Source: Nisaea sp.
GTDB lineage: Bacteria > Pseudomonadota > Alphaproteobacteria > Thalassobaculales > Thalassobaculaceae
Assembly: GCF_017640745.1 (NCBI RefSeq)
Contig: NZ_JAEPQA010000008.1
Coordinates: 62,001 to 126,000 of the forward strand
Length of the DNA: 64,000 nucleotides
Direction: 5' to 3'
A program made the position numbers and the translations under genes. The stretch's first letter is position 1, and each line of letters begins with the position of its first letter. Below, in pieces: positions 17,754-27,067 of this stretch. The notes beneath the pieces were generated by a model. That model was not told where the DNA came from, made no database searches, and saw only the letters and a list, made by a program, of their open reading frames with translations.

Positions 17754-18548
17754 CTAGAGCCTGAAGCGGTCGCCGAGATAAACCCGACGCACATCGGTAT
17801 TGGCGACGATCTCGTCCGGCGCACCGTCCATGAGAACCATGCCGTCATGCAGGATGAAGGCGCGGTCGACAATATCCAGCGTCTCACGGACATTATGGTC
17901 CGTGATCAGCACGCCGATGCCGCGGTCTTTCAGATGCGAGATCAGATCGCGGATCTCCCCGACCGCGATCGGATCGATCCCCGCCAGTGGCTCGTCGAGC
18001 AGGATGAAGGCCGGATGCGAGGCAAGCGCACGGGCGATCTCGACCCGCCGGCGCTCTCCGCCCGAAAGCGCGATGGACGGCGTTCGGCGTAGATGGCTGA
18101 TGGAGAACTCCGCCAGCAGGTCTTCCAGCAGCGCGTCGCGCCGTGCCGGGTTATCCTCGACCACTTCCAGCACCGCCCGGATATTCTGCTCGACCGTCAA
18201 ACCGCGGAAAATGGACGCTTCCTGCGGCAGATAGCCGATGCCGAGGCGCGCCCGCCGGTACATCGGCAGTTCGGTGATGTCCGCCCCGTCCAGGTGGATC
18301 GAGCCATAGTCCGCCGAGATCAGTCCGGTGATGACGTAGAAGCAGGTCGTCTTGCCGGCGCCGTTGGGGCCAAGCAATCCCACCGCCTCGCCGCGCTGGA
18401 CAGAAATGCTGACGTCGCGCAGAACCGGCCGCGACTTGTAGCGCTTGCCGAGATTGCGCGCGACCAGTCCGCGGTTGCTGGTGACCAGACGCGGTCCGTC
18501 CCCGCTTTTGGCAGAGGCGCCCGCCGCACCAAGACTAGTATCGTTCAT
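17754..18548 (-). CDS. lptB: LPS export ABC transporter ATP-binding protein LptB
   Basis: This is the cytosolic ATPase of the LptB2FGC complex that extracts lipopolysaccharide from the inner membrane. Residues 60-68 are the Walker A motif [24 protein letters not shown] is the ABC signature; [12 protein letters not shown] is Walker B; and the H-loop His is in ITDHNV. The 264 residues include an N-terminal extension of about 25 residues relative to the shorter enterobacterial form. It follows lptA by 45 nt on the same strand. Confidence 0.96.
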   Translation of the reverse strand: MNDTSLGAAGASAKSGDGPRLVTSNRGLVARNLGKRYKSRPVLRDVSISVQRGEAVGLLGPNGAGKTTCFYVITGLISADYGSIHLDGADITELPMYRRARLGIGYLPQEASIFRGLTVEQNIRAVLEVVEDNPARRDALLEDLLAEFSISHLRRTPSIALSGGERRRVEIARALASHPAFILLDEPLAGIDPIAVGEIRDLISHLKDRGIGVLITDHNVRETLDIVDRAFILHDGMVLMDGAPDEIVANTDVRRVYLGDRFRL

Positions 18549-18593
18549 CCCTTGCCTTTGCCCCGCTTCGCGGTCTGCCGTTTCCGTGCCGGT

Positions 18594-19436
18594 TCATTTG
18601 TTGTCCGACTTCGGATTGAACAATCCTCTGACCCGTTGTTTCGCTCCATCCGGTCCCGACAGCAGCTTGCTGATGCCGGTCTTGAGATTCACCTCGGCGC
18701 GCTCGCCGTTCAACTGGTTCTCACCCCGCGTGATCCGCACATTGCCCTGAAGGATCGCGGTCTCCGAATCGACATTGTAGATGCCTTCGTCGCCGCGCGC
18801 GACATCCTCGGCCGTGGTGATGACGACATTGCCGACCGCGTCCATCCGCGTGGCGACCAGCTTGCCCGCGCGATCCTCCTCGAAACGGGCGATCAGGGTA
18901 TCGGCGCGGATCGTCCGGTCGTCCTTCTTCGCGACCGCGTTTCCGCGGGCGACCGCGATCTTGCGCTGCTCCCAGTATTCCAGGCTGTCCCGCGCCGTGA
19001 TCGTCTCGGTCCCCGTCTCGAGCCGGGGCGGCGCCTGCTTGCCAAGCAGCACCGCGACCGCTTCGTCCAGATCGTAGACCGCGCGCTCGCCATAGCCGGT
19101 CTGCTTGTCTGAAGAGATTACGACCTTGCCGACCGCTTCCAGCCGGTAGATGTCGGTCGCGCCGTTTGCGTCCCGGTAGAGCGCCGTCAGGGTGTCGGCC
19201 CGCACCGTCACGCCGCCGCGCGAGGCCTTGGCGTTTCCGCGGGCGACATACATGCGCTGGTCGCGAACCCACTCGATTCCGTCATCGGCCTCGACGGTCA
19301 CCGGACCTTCGTCGCCGGCCTGGCCCGGGACGCTCTGGGCCCGCACCTCCGCAATCGCCATCGTCCAGAAAAAGGCCGCCAGCAAAATGGCCCAACCGAA
19401 AACTGTCCGACGGCCGGGTCGGTCTACATGCATCAC
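18594..19436 (-). CDS. lptA: LPS transport periplasmic protein LptA
   Basis: This 280-residue OstA/LptA-family protein forms the periplasmic bridge for LPS transport. A signal peptide is visible (basic MMHVDRPGRR, then a hydrophobic segment ending near AIAEVRAQS). The rest is beta-jellyroll sequence with repeated units of the type VRADTLTALY and IRADTLIARF and paired glycine-containing turns. It is longer than the enterobacterial protein (about 185 residues), which suggests a second OstA-like unit. Its start overlaps the end of lptC by 4 nt. Confidence 0.92.
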   Translation of the reverse strand: MMHVDRPGRRTVFGWAILLAAFFWTMAIAEVRAQSVPGQAGDEGPVTVEADDGIEWVRDQRMYVARGNAKASRGGVTVRADTLTALYRDANGATDIYRLEAVGKVVISSDKQTGYGERAVYDLDEAVAVLLGKQAPPRLETGTETITARDSLEYWEQRKIAVARGNAVAKKDDRTIRADTLIARFEEDRAGKLVATRMDAVGNVVITTAEDVARGDEGIYNVDSETAILQGNVRITRGENQLNGERAEVNLKTGISKLLSGPDGAKQRVRGLFNPKSDNK

Positions 19437-20140
19437 TTCGCTCTCCGGGTCTCGAGCCCACCGAGCTGAGCCGGATAAAGCACCACCTTGCTCTTGCCAA
19501 CGAAAACGATGCGCTCGCCCCGGTCATAGATCCGGAATCCCTCACCGGTCGCGATGCCGCTCTGGCCGTGGGCGCTTACCGGATCGTCGCTGGTCGCCAT
19601 GCCCTCGTCCAGCAGGACGCGGGCGCTTTCCGAGGTCACCGTGTAGCCACGGTCGTGAAACACCGTGACGCCGCCGCTGAGGTCGATCGTCTTCTGTTTC
19701 CGGTCGTAGATGCCGGCCGCTGCGGAAAGCGCGAGCCACTCCTCCTCGTTGACCGCGAGGTCGGCCTGCGGCGCGACGAGATCGAGACGGTCCGACTCGT
19801 GACTGTCCTGGCTCGCGCGCTCCGCGGTGATCTCATAGGGGCGCTGGGCGTCGTCCACCCCGACATAGCGCGGCTGGTCCATGCTCAGCCCGTCTGTCGC
19901 GACGGCAAGCAGGTTCTTCGCCTTGTCTCCGAGGCGGAATTTGGTGTGATCCGGAATCAGCTGCGGCCAGCTCACGATCAGCGCCACGATGGCAAGCGCC
20001 AGCGCCGGCAGGATCAGCTTCATCAGCACGACCATGCGGCTGGCGCGGAAATGCGCCGCCTCGCGCTTTCGAGGGGCGTCCGGCATGAACCGGCGCCCGC
20101 CGAAATCACCTCCGATGTTTGACGCTGTCTGTTCGGACAT
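19433..20140 (-). CDS. lptC: LPS export ABC transporter periplasmic protein LptC
   Basis: This 235-residue bitopic protein receives LPS from LptB2FG and hands it to LptA. A basic N-terminus precedes one membrane span (about residues 34-55, VVLMKLILPALALAIVALIV). The periplasmic part carries the LptC pattern (for example YVGVDDAQRPYEITAERA and LSGGVTVFHDRGYTV). The 4-nt overlap with lptA and the position ahead of lptB confirm the assignment. It is the first gene of the lpt-rpoN-hpf-ptsN series. Confidence 0.92.
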   Translation of the reverse strand: MSEQTASNIGGDFGGRRFMPDAPRKREAAHFRASRMVVLMKLILPALALAIVALIVSWPQLIPDHTKFRLGDKAKNLLAVATDGLSMDQPRYVGVDDAQRPYEITAERASQDSHESDRLDLVAPQADLAVNEEEWLALSAAAGIYDRKQKTIDLSGGVTVFHDRGYTVTSESARVLLDEGMATSDDPVSAHGQSGIATGEGFRIYDRGERIVFVGKSKVVLYPAQLGGLETRRAK

Positions 20141-20307
20141 CCGTTCCTCTTAAGGTCCGCCAACAGTGCGGAATCACGAAACAGACCGCTTCGCCTCGGA
20201 GCGGGCCTCGTTCTGCGGACCAAATCTGGCCCGACAATTGCTTGTCATCTTGTCCGAAGTATGGCGAAGGACCGCCAAAGGGTCAATAAATCCCGATATT
20301 TCCGGCC

Positions 20308-20919
20308 TTAATGGGAGAAAATATCCTGGTCGTCATAGCCGATCAGGTCGAGCGATGCCCTGACAGGCAGATAGGCGAAGCTCGCCGCGGCATAGCCGTC
20401 GCGGCCCTCTCTCACGAGCCGCCGGTCCAGCTCTTCCTTCAGACGATGCAGGTAGAGCACATCGGATGCCGCGTAGTGCATCTGCTCCTCGGTCAGCGTA
20501 TCGGCACCCCAGTCCGAGGATTGCTGCTGCTTCGAAAGCTCGACCCCGAGCAGTTCGCGGCAGAGATCCTTCAGACCATGCTTGTCGGTATAGGTGCGCA
20601 CCAGCTTCGAGGCGATCTTCGTGCAATAGATCGGGGAGGTCACCACGCCGAGATAGGCCTGCATGATCGCCACATCGAAGCGGGCGAAGTGGAACAGCTT
20701 CAGCACTTTCGGATCGGTCAGCAGCCGGACGAGGTTCGGCGCGTTGTAGACCCCTTTGGCAAACTGCACGAGATGCGCGGTTCCGTCGCCGGAAGAGAGC
20801 TGCACCACGCAGAGCCGGTCGCGCTCGGGGCGCAGCCCCATGGTCTCGCTATCGATCGCGACCACCGGTCCGAGATCGAGCCCGTCGGGCAGATCGCCCT
20901 TGTGCAAGGTAATGGTCAT
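20308..20919 (-). CDS. Ribonuclease D-type 3'-5' exonuclease, catalytic domain only
   Basis: The ATG at 20919, preceded by GGGAGG, gives 203 residues. All DEDDy exonuclease residues are present: Asp23 and Glu25 in AIDSETMG, Asp82 in ARFDVAIM, and Tyr149 and Asp153 in HYAASDVLYL. Full RNase D adds HRDC domains; these are absent, so the protein is a stand-alone exonuclease domain of the kind common in alphaproteobacteria. It probably trims RNA 3' ends such as tRNA precursors. It is transcribed towards lptC, about 170 nt away, and tRNA-Leu(CAG) lies about 110 nt upstream on the same strand. A longer start at 21006 adds an unlikely arginine-rich leader. Confidence 0.88.
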   Translation of the reverse strand: MTITLHKGDLPDGLDLGPVVAIDSETMGLRPERDRLCVVQLSSGDGTAHLVQFAKGVYNAPNLVRLLTDPKVLKLFHFARFDVAIMQAYLGVVTSPIYCTKIASKLVRTYTDKHGLKDLCRELLGVELSKQQQSSDWGADTLTEEQMHYAASDVLYLHRLKEELDRRLVREGRDGYAAASFAYLPVRASLDLIGYDDQDIFSH

Positions 20920-21029
20920 CTGAGCCTCCCGCCCCGTCTCTTTCGGCAGCCGGACGGCCGCACCTCGTCGCCGGCCCGTCGCGAATTCGCAAGGGCAGAC
21001 AAACACTTCCGGTCTCTTTTAAAGGAGGT

Positions 21030-21116
<87 letters not shown>

Positions 21117-21343
21117 ACAGCGGGCAGCACCAGTCCGCCGCTGAGGCCGCCGTAAATGCCAGCACGCGAAGCGTCTGTCAAAGGCTTTTTGCGGCCGGAC
21201 GAAGTTCATGTGCGCTCCCGGATCGCCGCCGGGGATTTTTGATCGCCGCGGCTGCGCCGCTATATTATAAGCGCCCGTGAGGTAAAGGACTGCGCCGCCG
21301 GCTTGCTGGGCCCGGAAAGGCGCGCTGGGGAAGGACAATATCC

Positions 21344-22300
21344 ATGTTCCAAGGCAAGCAGATCACCATTTTCGGAGGCTCCGGCTTCATCGGTCGGAAC
21401 ATCGTGCGCGAACTCGCGCAGAAGGGTGCCCGTATCGCGGTAGCCTGCCGGGATGTCGAAGCCGCGAAATTCCTCAAGGTCCAGGGCGTCGTCGGCCAGG
21501 TGACGCCGGTCCATGTCGACGTGACCGAGGGCCTGAGCGCGATCGCGCCCGCCGTCGAGGGCGCCGACATGGTGATCAATCTCTGCGGCATCCTTTTCGA
21601 GAGCGGCCGCAACCGTTTCGACGCGGTGCAGGGCACAGCGCCGGGCCTGATCGCGAGCGCGGCGGCGAAAGCGGGCGCCGGAAAGTTCCTTCATGTTTCG
21701 GCAATCGGTGCAGATGCGAATTCGGCCTCGCGCTATGCCCGCAGCAAGGCCGCCGGCGAGGATGCCGTGCGCGCCGCCTTCCCGTCCGCAACGATCCTCC
21801 GCCCGAGCGTCGTGTTCGGCCCGGACGACGATTTCTTCAACCGTTTCGGCGCGATGGCGGAGAGCTTCCCGTTCCTGCCGCTGATCGGCGGCGGCACGAC
21901 CAAATTCCAGCCGGTCTATGTCGACGATGTCGCTGACGCCGCGCTCAAGGCCCTCGCAACGGACGAGGCCGCTGGCAAGACCTATGAACTCGGCGGTCCG
22001 AAGATCTACACCTTCCGGGAGCTGATGGAGATGGTCAACGCGCAGACCGGACGGGCGCGGCGGCTGGTCGATATCCCGTTCTGGGCCGCCTCCATCGAGG
22101 CGGCATTCCTGGAGTGGCTGCCGACGCCGCCGCTGACCCGCGATCAGGTGACGCTGCTGAAGAGCGACAATGTGGTCTCCGAAGGCGCGCTGACCCTCAC
22201 GGATCTCGGCGTCACGCCGACGGCCTGCGAGGCGATCCTGCCGACCTATCTCGACCGTTTTCGCACCGGCGGCCGATACAACCGCTTTCGCGCGGCCTAG
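21344..22300 (+). CDS. NDUFA9-like complex I NAD(P)H-binding subunit family protein
   Basis: This 318-residue extended short-chain dehydrogenase-type protein begins with a dinucleotide-binding motif (IFGGSGFIGRN, residues 9-19). It resembles the NDUFA9/39-kDa subunit family of alphaproteobacterial complex I and atypical SDRs. The catalytic Tyr-Lys pair is degenerate: a YARSK remains (residues about 129-133), but the surroundings differ from classical SDRs. Such proteins are thought to stabilise complex I or act in ubiquinone-related steps. A GGGGAAGGA ribosome-binding site precedes the ATG. Its end overlaps the convergent response-regulator gene by 4 nt. Confidence 0.85.
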   Translation: MFQGKQITIFGGSGFIGRNIVRELAQKGARIAVACRDVEAAKFLKVQGVVGQVTPVHVDVTEGLSAIAPAVEGADMVINLCGILFESGRNRFDAVQGTAPGLIASAAAKAGAGKFLHVSAIGADANSASRYARSKAAGEDAVRAAFPSATILRPSVVFGPDDDFFNRFGAMAESFPFLPLIGGGTTKFQPVYVDDVADAALKALATDEAAGKTYELGGPKIYTFRELMEMVNAQTGRARRLVDIPFWAASIEAAFLEWLPTPPLTRDQVTLLKSDNVVSEGALTLTDLGVTPTACEAILPTYLDRFRTGGRYNRFRAA

Positions 22301-22701
22301 AACGAAGAGCCCTCGGGCGGCAGCAATCTGAGGCTCTCAGGCAGATACTGTTCGATCTGCGGAACGAAACGGCGCACTTCGATGGGCTTCGTGATATAGC
22401 CGTCGAATCCGGATCTCTCCACCTGCTCGGCGACGCCGTCTGCGACCAGTGCCGTGACGGCGACGAGCGGGATGTCCTTCAGGGACTCGTCCCCGCGTAT
22501 CGCTTCGGCAACGCCGAAACCGTCGAGACCGTCCATCTGCAGATCGCACAGAACCATGTCCGGCCGCGTCTGACGGAGCGCGTTCAGTCCTGCCAACCCG
22601 TCGTGCGCTCCGTCGACTTTGTGGCCGAATGCCTCAAGTACGGCTCGAAGCAACTCCAGGTTCGCCGGAAGATCTTCGATGACCAGGATTCGCGCCGCCA
22701 T
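22297..22701 (-). CDS. Receiver-only response regulator
   Basis: The ATG at 22701, with AAAGGAG upstream, gives 134 residues that make only a receiver domain. Phospho-acceptor Asp53 is in MVLCDLQMDG, the acidic pair is Glu9-Asp10, and Lys105 is in the TKP motif. There is no output domain, so it acts through protein partners, as in CheY-like or cell-cycle relay proteins. Its first 68 nt overlap the end of the adjacent histidine kinase gene in a different frame, so the two are translated from one message and very probably are cognate. Confidence 0.92.
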   Translation of the reverse strand: MAARILVIEDLPANLELLRAVLEAFGHKVDGAHDGLAGLNALRQTRPDMVLCDLQMDGLDGFGVAEAIRGDESLKDIPLVAVTALVADGVAEQVERSGFDGYITKPIEVRRFVPQIEQYLPESLRLLPPEGSSF

Positions 22702-23803
22702 ATTCCGCTCCTTTCTGGTGCAGGGACAAAGTGAAAACGCTTCCCTTGCCGGGCTCCGACACAAAGCTGATCCGCCCGCCGAGACGCCCGGCCAGCTGCT
22801 GGCTTATGAAAAGTCCCAGCCCCGTTCCCTCGCGCTCCCGGTTCGAGCGATAGAACATCTCGAAAAGGCGCTTCTGAGCCTCGTGCGGAATGCCGATCCC
22901 GGTATCCCTCACCGTGAACTCGATCGTCGGCCCCCGGTTCGACTCCTGCCGCGAGACCGAAACCGTGACACCGCCTTTGTCGGTGTATTTCACGGCATTG
23001 CCGATCAGGTTGATGAGGATCTGGGTCAGGATACGGCGGTTGGTCAGCAGGACCGGAGCTTCGGCCTCGCAACGGAAAGAGAGAGCGAGCCCTTTCGCTG
23101 CGGCTTCCGGTTCGACCATCTTGCAGACAGAGACCGCGATCTCGCATCCGTCGGTCCGCTCGAGATTCCCGCTATCGGCGGCGAAATCAGGATTCTGCAG
23201 CGACAGGAGTTGATTGATCAGCGCAAGGAGGTGAGCCGCGCTTTCCTCGACGGTCGAAAGCTGGGTCCGCTGCTTCTCGTTGATCGGTCCCGCCAACTCC
23301 ATCAGCAACGTGGCGGTGAACCCGCAGATCGCGTTCAACGGCGTCCGCAATTCGTGCGACAGGCTGAACAGAAACCGGTTCATGTTCTCGAGCTTTTCCA
23401 GCTCGACTTCCCGGACCCTGGCCTTGCGTTCGCGCTCAAGGCGATCCGTCACGTCGCGGATCGCACTCGATATGAGGATACCGTTCGAAGAGGGTATGGG
23501 GCTGAGGCTTATCTCGACCGGAAACTGCTCGCCGGATCGGCGTACCCCCTTGAGCTCGAGATTCGCCGCCATGTCGCGCGCCCGCGGTTCGCGGACATAT
23601 CCTTCGCGAAACGCAATATGCCGCTTGCGATGCGCTTCCGGCATGAGCATCTCGACGGGCTGGCCCGCGAGTTCGGCCCGCGAATATCCGAAAAGCTCCT
23701 CCATCCTGCCATTGGCGAGAACGATCATCCCTTCGGCATCCACGATCAGCATCGCGTCCGGCACCGACTCCAGAAACAGCTCCAGGTTTTCAGACAGAGG
23801 CAT
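22634..23803 (-). CDS. PAS-domain sensor histidine kinase
   Basis: The protein is 389 residues with no membrane span, so it is a cytosolic sensor. A PAS domain covers about residues 5-120 (AMLIVDAEGMIVLANGRMEE). A short coiled linker leads to the dimerisation domain with phospho-acceptor His150 in SLSHELRTPLNA. The ATPase domain has the N box (QILINLIGNAVKYT), the G1 box DTGIGIP and the G2 box GTGLGLFISQ. The last 25 residues lie in DNA shared with the response regulator and may be unstructured. The signal cannot be predicted, since PAS ligands vary widely. Confidence 0.93.
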   Translation of the reverse strand: MPLSENLELFLESVPDAMLIVDAEGMIVLANGRMEELFGYSRAELAGQPVEMLMPEAHRKRHIAFREGYVREPRARDMAANLELKGVRRSGEQFPVEISLSPIPSSNGILISSAIRDVTDRLERERKARVREVELEKLENMNRFLFSLSHELRTPLNAICGFTATLLMELAGPINEKQRTQLSTVEESAAHLLALINQLLSLQNPDFAADSGNLERTDGCEIAVSVCKMVEPEAAAKGLALSFRCEAEAPVLLTNRRILTQILINLIGNAVKYTDKGGVTVSVSRQESNRGPTIEFTVRDTGIGIPHEAQKRLFEMFYRSNREREGTGLGLFISQQLAGRLGGRISFVSEPGKGSVFTLSLHQKGAEYGGANPGHRRSSGEPGVASSRT

Positions 23804-24026
23804 GCGCAGACCATCCCCACCTATTCCGGTGCTGGTGACAGACAGCCGGTCCCGACACGTCCTTGGTCGGGATGAGTGTAATCAGCTATTTTGATTAAAA
23901 TCAAATTTTAGCGGTTGCATTGATTGAACCGCCACCAATCGTAAGCTGCAGAGCGCCGGCGACAGGCCCGGAAGGACAGATACGATGGGAAACGACGCCT
24001 CAAATGGGAGCCCGAAAATGGACGAA

Positions 24027-24050
24027 GCCCGCAGGTTTCCCTGCGGGCTT
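24027..24050 (-). terminator. Hairpin terminator after tRNA-Ala
   Basis: A perfect inverted repeat (GCCCGCAG / CTGCGGGC, extended by AA/TT) lies immediately past the tRNA-Ala 3' end on the minus strand. A moderately T-rich stretch (CGTCCATTTT) follows. It probably ends the tRNA transcript. Confidence 0.65.
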
Positions 24051-24053
24051 CGG

Positions 24054-24129
<76 letters not shown>

Positions 24130-24235
24130 TTAACGCTCCCGACCGGTTGGGTTCCGGCGCGGTGGGCCGCCTATGTAGCGACCCCGGCGCCCCGGATCAA
24201 GAGCTTTTTGTCATCCGTTCGAAACGGATGACAGC

Positions 24236-24685
24236 CTAGCGATCGTCTTCGTCGTCATCGTCTCCGATCACGCCGACATCGTCGTCGTCATCCAGGTCGT
24301 CTGTGTCTTCGAGCAGCGCATCGTCATCGTCGCTGTCGTCGTCGTCCGTGTCGAGATCGGGGATCAGCTCGTCATCGTCATCACTGTCGTCGTCGGCATC
24401 GGCGTCATCGTCGTCGTCGAGCACGTCATCGTCGTCGTCGGACTCGAGCTCGTCGATCTCGTCTTCCTCGTCCTCGATCTCGTTGTCCGCGTCCTCGGCC
24501 TCTTTCGGCTTTTTCTTCTTTTCGTCCGCCAGAGGCACAGCCCGCGCGCGCCGGCTCTTCAACACCGCTTCCGGATCGAATTCGGTCTCGCACTTCGGAC
24601 AAACGATTGGAGACTTCATCAGGTCGTAGAAGCGCGTGCCACAAGATTGGCAGGTACGCTTGATGCCCCATTCCGGCTTTGCCAC
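24236..24685 (-). CDS. TIGR02300-family protein with acidic tail
   Basis: The GTG at 24685, preceded by CGGAGG, gives 149 residues starting MAKPEWGIKRTCQSCG. A four-Cys zinc ribbon is visible (CQSCG and CPKC) around the family's FYDL signature, here FYDLM where FYDLN is usual. From residue about 62 the protein is almost entirely Asp and Glu, encoded by long runs of GAC/GAT/GAG. Members of this alphaproteobacterial family have no proven function. The acidic tail suggests binding to basic proteins or nucleic-acid-like mimicry. It is divergent from aroA, about 200 nt away. Confidence 0.85.
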   Translation of the reverse strand: MAKPEWGIKRTCQSCGTRFYDLMKSPIVCPKCETEFDPEAVLKSRRARAVPLADEKKKKPKEAEDADNEIEDEEDEIDELESDDDDDVLDDDDDADADDDSDDDDELIPDLDTDDDDSDDDDALLEDTDDLDDDDDVGVIGDDDDEDDR

Positions 24686-24885
24686 GTCATTCCTCCGAGA
24701 ACAGCCCACTTCGGATCGCAATCCAACGAGGCGCCGAATAGCGATCATATTTCCGTCTGTCAAAGCGAAAATGCGCATTGCGGAAGCCGGATTCCGGCGG
24801 GCGCCGCGGATTTCCTCCAGACAGTGTGCAAGCCTCTGTGATAGAGAGCCTGCGGTCAACGCGAATTCGCCCTCAGAGAAGCCCA

Positions 24886-26211
24886 ATGACATCCCTCAGC
24901 GCATCGAAGAGCTCCGCCCTGACCGGGACCCTGAAAGTGCCCGGCGACAAGTCGATTTCCCATCGCTCCCTGATCCTCGGCGGTCTCGCGGTCGGACGCA
25001 CGACGGTCTCCGGTCTGCTGGAGGGCGAGGATGTGCTCGCGACCGCCGCCGCCATGCGGGCGCTGGGCGCCACGGTAAAGCGGCACGAGGACGGAACCTG
25101 GGAAATCCACGGACGCGGCATCGGCACGCTCGACGAGCCCGACGACGTGCTCGATCTCGGCAATTCCGGTACCGCGGCGCGGTTGCTGATGGGGCTTGTC
25201 GCCGGGCATCCGATCTCGGCCATCTTCACCGGCGATGCCTCGCTCCGCCGCCGCCCCATGGCCCGGGTGATCACGCCGCTGAGCCGGATCGGCGCCGCCT
25301 TCCACGGCCGCGCCGGCGGAAAGCTGCCGCTCTGCGTCGAAGGCGCGCGCGACCCGCTGCCGATCCGCTATACGCTACCCGTCGCCTCCGCCCAGGTGAA
25401 ATCCGCGATCCTGCTCGCCGGCCTCAACACGCCGGGCGAGACCACGGTGATCGAACCGGAAAAGACCCGCGATCACACCGAGACCATGTTCCGCCATTTC
25501 GGCGCCGAGGTCCGCGTCGAGGACCTGCCGGAGGGCCGCGTGATTACCCTCACCGGCCAGCCCGAATTCCATGGTCGAGACATCGTCGTCCCTGCCGATC
25601 CCTCCTCCGCCGCCTTTCCCGCTGTCGCCGCCCTGATCACCCCGGGCTCCGACATCACACTGCCTGCGGTCGGCCTCAATCCGCTGCGCTTCGGCGTTTT
25701 CGAGACGCTGCTCGAGATGGGTGCCGATATCGAGATCACCAACCGGCGCGAGGAAGCAGGCGAGCCGGTCGGCGACATCAGGGTGCGCCACAGCGAGCTG
25801 AAGGGCATCGAGGTTCCGGCCGAACGGGCGCCGAGCATGATCGACGAATATCCGATCCTTTCCGTCGCCGCCGCGTTCGCCGAGGGCGCAACCGTGATGC
25901 GCGGCGTCGGCGAGCTCCGGGTCAAGGAAAGCGACCGCCTCGGCGCCATGGCGCGCGGCCTCGCCAAGGCCGGCGTCCGGGTCGAGGAAGGCGAGGATAC
26001 GCTCGCGGTCAGCGGCTCCTCGAACGGCGTCGCTGGAAACGCGCTGATCGAGGCCGATCTCGACCACCGCATCGCGATGTCCTTCCTGGTGCTCGGCATG
26101 GGCGCCGAGAGCCCGGTCGCGATCGACGACGCGCGCACCATCGACACCAGCTTCCCCGGCTTCGCCGATCTGATGCGCGGCGCAGGCGCGAAGATCCAGA
26201 ACAAGGCCTGA
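24886..26211 (+). CDS. aroA: 3-phosphoshikimate 1-carboxyvinyltransferase (EPSP synthase)
   Basis: This 441-residue enzyme joins shikimate-3-phosphate and phosphoenolpyruvate in the shikimate pathway. The ATG at 24886 gives the usual N-terminus leading into [14 protein letters not shown] (residues 17-30); a start at 24778 would add 36 atypical residues. [11 protein letters not shown] at 91-101 and RVKESDRL are active-site loops. The overall sequence resembles the alphaproteobacterial type to which the CP4 enzyme belongs, but Gly95 occupies the position that is Ala in CP4, the arrangement usually associated with glyphosate sensitivity. cmk follows after 3 nt. Confidence 0.96.
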   Translation: MTSLSASKSSALTGTLKVPGDKSISHRSLILGGLAVGRTTVSGLLEGEDVLATAAAMRALGATVKRHEDGTWEIHGRGIGTLDEPDDVLDLGNSGTAARLLMGLVAGHPISAIFTGDASLRRRPMARVITPLSRIGAAFHGRAGGKLPLCVEGARDPLPIRYTLPVASAQVKSAILLAGLNTPGETTVIEPEKTRDHTETMFRHFGAEVRVEDLPEGRVITLTGQPEFHGRDIVVPADPSSAAFPAVAALITPGSDITLPAVGLNPLRFGVFETLLEMGADIEITNRREEAGEPVGDIRVRHSELKGIEVPAERAPSMIDEYPILSVAAAFAEGATVMRGVGELRVKESDRLGAMARGLAKAGVRVEEGEDTLAVSGSSNGVAGNALIEADLDHRIAMSFLVLGMGAESPVAIDDARTIDTSFPGFADLMRGAGAKIQNKA

Positions 26212-26214
26212 CCC

Positions 26215-26847
26215 ATGATCATCGCCATCGACGGACCGGCTGCCGCGGGCAAGGGAACCCTCGCGCGCCGTCTCGCGGACGAGCTCGGCTTCGCCTATCT
26301 CGATACAGGATCTCTCTACCGCGCCGTCGGGGTGATGGTGCTGCGCGCGGGCGACGATCCCGAGGACAAGGCGGCCGCGGCGGACGCGGCGCGCAATCTC
26401 GACCGGAGCATTCTCGGCAGCCCCGAGCTGCGGACCGGCGAGGCCGGCGCCGCCGCCTCGAAAGTCGCAGCCGTCCCGGAGGTCCGGGCCGCGCTGAAGG
26501 ACTTCCAGCGCAACTTCGCGACCAATCCGCCGGGCGGCGCGAAAGGCGCGATCCTGGACGGGCGGGACATCGGCACGGTCATCTGCCCCGACGCCGACCG
26601 CAAGCTCTTCGTCACCGCCTCGGTCGAAGCCCGGGCCGAGCGGCGATTCAAAGAGTTGCAGGAGCGGGGCGAGGCCGCTATATATGCGCGCGTTTTGCAG
26701 GACATGCGGGAACGCGATGCCCGTGACGCCGGCCGGAGCGACGCTCCGATGGTGCAGGCGGACGACGCGGTTCTGATCGACACATCGTCGATGACCCCGG
26801 ATGAGGCCTTCGCGGCCGCCCTCGAGGTGATCAAAGGCACGGACTGA
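26215..26847 (+). CDS. cmk: (d)CMP kinase
   Basis: The 210-residue cytidylate kinase phosphorylates CMP and dCMP. The P-loop is IAIDGPAAAGKGT (residues 3-15), the nucleotide-binding LDTGSLYR follows at 28-35, and DGRDIGTVICPDA is the conserved block in the second half. It starts 3 nt after aroA, and rpsA follows after a leader; aroA-cmk-rpsA is a common order in proteobacteria. Confidence 0.96.
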   Translation: MIIAIDGPAAAGKGTLARRLADELGFAYLDTGSLYRAVGVMVLRAGDDPEDKAAAADAARNLDRSILGSPELRTGEAGAAASKVAAVPEVRAALKDFQRNFATNPPGGAKGAILDGRDIGTVICPDADRKLFVTASVEARAERRFKELQERGEAAIYARVLQDMRERDARDAGRSDAPMVQADDAVLIDTSSMTPDEAFAAALEVIKGTD

Positions 26848-27067
26848 TCGCCGCGTCCTGGAAAACGAACTGAGAGATGCCGGTCACACAGGTCCGATGA
26901 CCGGCTTTGGCAACCCAACGGTGGCTGACAGGCTCAGCCGCGTTCCAACCCACGGACCGGGTGGAACGGCCCCGCGGAGCGGGGTGCAGATACTCAATTT
27001 GCACAGCCACCAAGACACTGCTGCCGGTGAACCGCGGTTCTCCGGCAAGACCCTTTGAGGAGCTTAC

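Noticed and set aside
24236-24480. GAC/GAT/GTC-rich tract as a microsatellite or CRISPR-like repeat
   Set aside because: It is the coding sequence of an acidic protein tail in frame; there are no regular spacers.
24303-24629. Plus-strand polyserine frame
   Set aside because: It is the antisense of the Asp/Glu codon runs in the TIGR02300 gene.
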